Assembly (NCBI GenBank): GCA_030037575.1
Contig: JASHRB010000484.1
Coordinates: 1-18,364 of the forward strand
Length of the DNA stretch: 18,364 nucleotides
Direction of reading: 5' to 3'
From: Candidatus Sulfotelmatobacter sp.
Lineage (GTDB): Bacteria; Acidobacteriota; Terriglobia; Terriglobales; Acidobacteriaceae
Position 1 is the first letter of the stretch. Each line of letters starts with the position of its first letter. The translations under genes were made by a program, and so were the position numbers. Below the pieces are notes generated by a model that did not search any database, was not told the origin of the DNA, and saw only the letters and a list, made by a program, of their open reading frames with translations. Positions 15,842 through 18,364 of the stretch are shown one piece after another.

Positions 15842-16224
15842 GTTCGACGCGAAACCCTCCCCGAGCTATGGTTGGATGGCCAGTGAAAACGGGTTCGCGA
15901 CCCGCAGCCCGTCCATCCCCCGGCCGGTTTGCCTATCCTCTGCGAAGAGTGCGTCCGATGCAGCCGGTCCCGCCTGGGGAAATCACCCGCGGCCATGCGC
16001 CCCTGGGAAAAAAAGGTTTGGCACTGGGCATGTCATCCCTTCTGCCTTCCTTCCGCCCCGGGGGTCGAATAACTCATTCCGATTATTGACCCTCCACGGT
16101 TGACTCACGGTAATCGCGAGCCTCGGGGGCGGCGCAAGCAATTTCCGAGATCACAAGCTGTGGTTGCCGCCTTCCGATGCGCGCATTCCGGAGAGACACC
16201 ATCGTCGTGGGAGCGGGAGAATAC
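15842..16224. other. 383-bp gap with hairpins and possible promoter elements
   Basis: No gene. A short hairpin CGGGT-N5-ACCCG lies at 15890-15904, 48 bases after the kinase stop, without a T-run. A perfect -24 box TGGCAC at 16019-16024 is followed by a poor -12 box (ATGT where TTGC is expected). TTGACC (16086-16091) and GGTAAT (16109-16114), 17 bp apart, offer a competing housekeeping-type promoter. None is decisive. Confidence 0.4.
16060..16094 (+). promoter_or_regulatory. Bulged hairpin upstream of the TonB receptor gene
   Basis: GGGTC-G-AATAA (16062-16072) pairs with TTATTGACCC (16083-16092) apart from one bulged G, around a 10-base loop; two flanking pairs (one G-U) may extend it. It lies 130 bases before the receptor start. 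It could be the end of the kinase transcript or a leader structure; the right arm overlaps the candidate -35 box TTGACC, so on DNA it may instead be an operator. Confidence 0.35.
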
Positions 16225-16494
16225 GTGAGGTTTTCGAAAGCTTTGAGGTATTGCTTGTTGTTGGTCTTTTCAGCGGCAACCAGCCAGGCACAACAAATTA
16301 CCGCCAACATTCGTGGAACCGTGACCGACACCAGCGGAGCCGTGGTGCAATCGGACCTGGTAAGCGCCCAGGACATCGAAACCGGACTCGCACGCAGCAC
16401 CGCCTCCGATCAAAACGGCAGCTATTTGCTGCTCGAACTGCCCGTCGGACACTATCAACTCGAAGTTGTGGCCAAGGGATTTCTCTGGACGTAA
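16225..16494 (+). CDS. Receptor fragment 1: signal peptide and carboxypeptidase-regulatory-like domain
   Basis: Encodes QQITANIRGTVTDTSGAVV, then the strands of a CarboxypepD_reg-like domain up to GSYLLLELPVGHYQLEVVAKGF, then two foreign codons and TAA. The frame can be extended upstream to an ATG at 16177, but the signal peptide and the ribosome site favour the GTG at 16225. On its own it would be a short secreted Ig-like peptide. It is treated as the 5' part of the broken receptor. Confidence 0.7.
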   Translation: MRFSKALRYCLLLVFSAATSQAQQITANIRGTVTDTSGAVVQSDLVSAQDIETGLARSTASDQNGSYLLLELPVGHYQLEVVAKGFLWT

Positions 16495-16964
16495 ACCAGA
16501 CCGCGACGATTGCTGTGCGTTTGCAAGTTGGTTCGGAGACCCAGCAAGTCGAAGTCAAGGCAAATGCCACGCTCGTGCAAAACACGTCGAGCAGTCTCGG
16601 CGAGACCGTGATGCAGCGAGAGATTCTCGACTTGCCGCTGGACGGGCGCAATTTTTCTCAGCTCGGAGTGCTGCAACCCGGGGGGGGTGCCGCTGATCCC
16701 CGGACTTCTCGAAGCCGGCGGCCCGGCGCGGCCGAATCAGGCCTACGCGGTCGATGGCCAGCGGCCGGAGTCGAACAATTTTCTGATCGACGGCGCCGAC
16801 AACGTTAGCGCGGTAGACGGTGGATTCGTGCTCAAGCCGCCCATCGACGCTATCGAAGAGTTCCGCATCATGACGCATAACGCCAACGCGGAGTTTGGGC
16901 GCAACACCGGCTCAACCACCAATATCATCACGCGCAGCGGGACCAATTCGTTTCACGGCGCCCC
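16475..16964 (+). pseudogene. Receptor fragments 2 and 3: end of the Ig domain and TonB plug
   Basis: From 16475 to about 16680 one frame gives QGISLDVNQTATIAVRLQVG and then LDLPLDGRNFSQLGVLQPGG, the end of the regulatory-like domain and the start of the plug. After the eight-G run the next frame gives VPLIPGLLEAGGPARPNQAY, AVDGQRPESNNFLIDGADN, AIEEFRIMTHNANAEFGRNT and NIITRSGTNSFHGA, the diagnostic plug signature of the Oar-like family. It breaks at the C-run 16961-16964. Confidence 0.75.
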
Positions 16965-17641
16965 TTTGGGAGTTCTTGCGCAACGATGCCATGGATTCCT
17001 CGGACTATTTCACCCGGTCGGTTCAGCCCTTGAAGCAAAATCAATTCGGCGCGACCTTCGGCGGCCCGATCATGAAAGACAAGACTTTTTTCTTCGGATA
17101 TTACGAGGGCTTTCGCAATCGGCAAGGCGAATCCGTACCCGCCACGGTGCCTTCCGCCGCCGAGCGGAAGGGCAACTTTGGCCAAGAGTGTACGGCCGGT
17201 TTCAACCAGTCCGGCATGTGTCGCAACGCGCAACAACAGCTCACGTTTTTGGGAACTCCCGTGCCCTTTAACCAAATGACGCTGGTTACTCCCATTAATC
17301 CGATTGCCACCAGCGTGCTGCCTTTTTACCCTCTGGCCAACAGCGGCGCAAACGGATACATCGGCACCCAGGCCTTGGCGGAAAACAACGATCAGTTCGG
17401 GGTGCGCGTCGATCACTATCTTTCCCCCGCCAACACGCTGAATTTTCGCTACATGTACAGCGCCGGCCCCACCACCGATCCGCTTTCTCCGGTGGGTGCG
17501 AATGTGCCCGGTTTTCCCGTCGGCGAGTACGATCGCGCGCAGAATTTTGTTTCGCAGGAGACGCACCTGTTCTCGCCGAAACGATCGGGGTGGCCCGGTT
17601 CTCCTTTCTGCGCAATACGTTCCTGCTCGACGAGCACTTGA
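16963..17641 (+). pseudogene. Receptor fragment 4: start of the beta-barrel
   Basis: This frame, open upstream to about 16895, becomes genuine at LWEFLRNDAMDSSDYF and continues with QNQFGATFGGPIMKDKTFFF, GYYEGFRNRQGESVPATVPS, ANTLNFRYMYSAGPTTDPLS and VSQETHLFSPK. It then leaves the family sequence at 17579-17581 and stops at 17641 after 20 foreign codons. The FGGPI...KTFFFGYYEG signature is typical of Oar-like receptors. Confidence 0.75.
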
Positions 17642-18364
17642 ATCACGAGTCGCCCTCGGATCTGGGTTTCGAATACGCACCCACTTTGCCGCTGGCCGCC
17701 GGGCCGCCATTCATTGAAGTCGGGGGCTACGCTTCGGTCGGCGATCCCATCACCGGCCCGCGTTACACCTATCAGAACACCTTCGATGTTTCCGCTTCGC
17801 TGAGTCGGATTCACGGCCGCCGCGACTTCAAATTCGGCGGTGGTTATCGCCGTGACCAGATCAACGCTTTGCAGGGAATCGCGAGCAACGGATTTTTTGT
17901 ATTCTCCACATTTCCCTACAGCGACGGCTTCGCCAGCTTCCTTTCCGGCAATCCGGTCGTGTTCTTGCAAGGTGGGGGGAATTTCAGCCGCGAAATCCGC
18001 GACCGGGCGGTCGACGCGCATGCGCAAGACACATACAAAGCAACTCGCCGTCTGACGTTGAATTACGGTCTTCGCTACGAACTGCCTTTCCCGGCGACCG
18101 AGAACCACAACGAAGTCAATCTCTTCGTCCCCGGGGCTCAGTCGAAGGTCCTGCCCACCGCGCCTCGCGGGCTTCTTTATCCCGGGGATTCAGGCGTGCC
18201 CGCCGGACCTATTGCCACGCAAACAACCGCATTCGCTCCGCGCGCGGGCCTGGCCTGGGATGTGCGCGGCAACGCCAAGACTGTGCTCAGCTCTTCCTAT
18301 GGAATTTTCTACGAGCCTTACTACACGGGAGAAGGCGGCCCATTGCAAGATCCGGTGAGCTCGC
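17582..18364 (+). CDS. Receptor fragment 5: beta-barrel, open to the window edge
   Basis: No start codon or ribosome site of its own; it is the continuation after the missing A. It reads IGVARFSFLRNTFLLDEHLN, then YTYQNTFDVSASLSRIHGRR, DFKFGGGYRRDQINAL, LNYGLRYELPFPATENHNE and FAPRAGLAWDVRGNAKTVLS, SSYGIFYEPYY: alternating barrel strands with the conserved LNYGLRYE and FAPRxGxAWD motifs. There is no stop before 18364, so the rest of the barrel lies beyond the window. Confidence 0.75.

Larger units (their letters stand above)
16225..18364 (+). pseudogene. Oar-like TonB-dependent receptor, broken by four frame changes, cut by window edge
   Basis: Read across frames, this is the N-terminal two-thirds or so of a receptor of the 1000-1200 residue acidobacterial type. 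It has a signal peptide, a carboxypeptidase-regulatory-like Ig domain, a plug domain and the first part of a beta-barrel. The start is a GTG at 16225 with GGGAG five bases upstream, placing a signal peptide (RFSKALRYCLLLVFSAATSQA) first. Frame changes: (1) near 16466-16480 sequence is missing between VVAKGF and QGISLDVN; (2) one extra G in the eight-G run 16680-16687; (3) one extra C in 16961-16964; (4) one A too few at 17579-17581. Correcting these gives uninterrupted family sequence to the right edge. Intact members sit in the outer membrane and are thought to import bulky substrates with TonB energy. As written, the gene cannot make a functional receptor; sequencing error is a real alternative. 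Confidence 0.85.

Noticed and set aside
1..18364. CRISPR array, tRNA, rRNA, prophage or toxin-antitoxin module
   Set aside because: Looked for on both strands; no regularly spaced direct repeats, cloverleaf-like sequences, phage structural genes or paired small genes were found.

Overview
The window looks like a chromosomal fragment from an acidobacterium, possibly soil-derived or metagenome-assembled. Three protein families that are strongly expanded in Acidobacteria sit together: an ADOP-type MacB/FtsX permease with no ATPase beside it, a giant secreted SBBP-propeller/ASH-repeat protein with the C-terminus typical of that phylum, and an Oar-like TonB-dependent receptor with an N-terminal carboxypeptidase-regulatory-like domain. 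The assignment rests on family content, not on any rRNA or marker gene. No tRNA, rRNA or CRISPR array was seen.

Layout, left to right. 1-730 (minus): two overlapping response-regulator genes, the second running off the left edge. 731-1543: no supportable gene. 1544-3952 (minus): ADOP permease. 3953-4283: a 7-4-7 inverted repeat and nothing else clear. 4284-4490 (plus): a doubtful small membrane protein. 4610-5254 (minus): SAM-dependent methyltransferase. 5372-5647: the N-terminal stump of an insertion-sequence transposase. 5689-7065 (minus): NtrC-type sigma-54 activator. 7066-7725: divergent regulatory region. 7726-11673 (plus): 1315-residue secreted repeat protein. 11854-12861 (plus): REC-HD-GYP cyclic-di-GMP phosphodiesterase. 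12950-15841 (plus): membrane hybrid histidine kinase with two receiver domains. 16225-18364 (plus): TonB-dependent receptor, broken by four frame changes and cut by the right edge.

The most coherent reading is a surface-protein control locus. The NtrC-type activator is divergent from the secreted repeat protein. The 660-bp gap holds a 16-bp perfect palindrome, placed like an upstream activator site, and about 190 bp downstream of it a -24/-12 (sigma-54) promoter-like sequence. The start predicted from that promoter falls at the foot of an 8-bp UUCG-capped hairpin, followed by a Shine-Dalgarno sequence and a signal-peptide-encoding ATG. Downstream, the HD-GYP regulator and hybrid kinase form a likely signalling pair, which could tie surface-protein output to cyclic-di-GMP. 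The linkage between these parts is inference from position and motifs. Nothing here proves it.

The TonB receptor damage is instructive. Three of its four lesions are single-base changes in homopolymer runs and the fourth looks like a deletion between short direct repeats. Either this is a decaying pseudogene or the right end of the contig is poorly polished.
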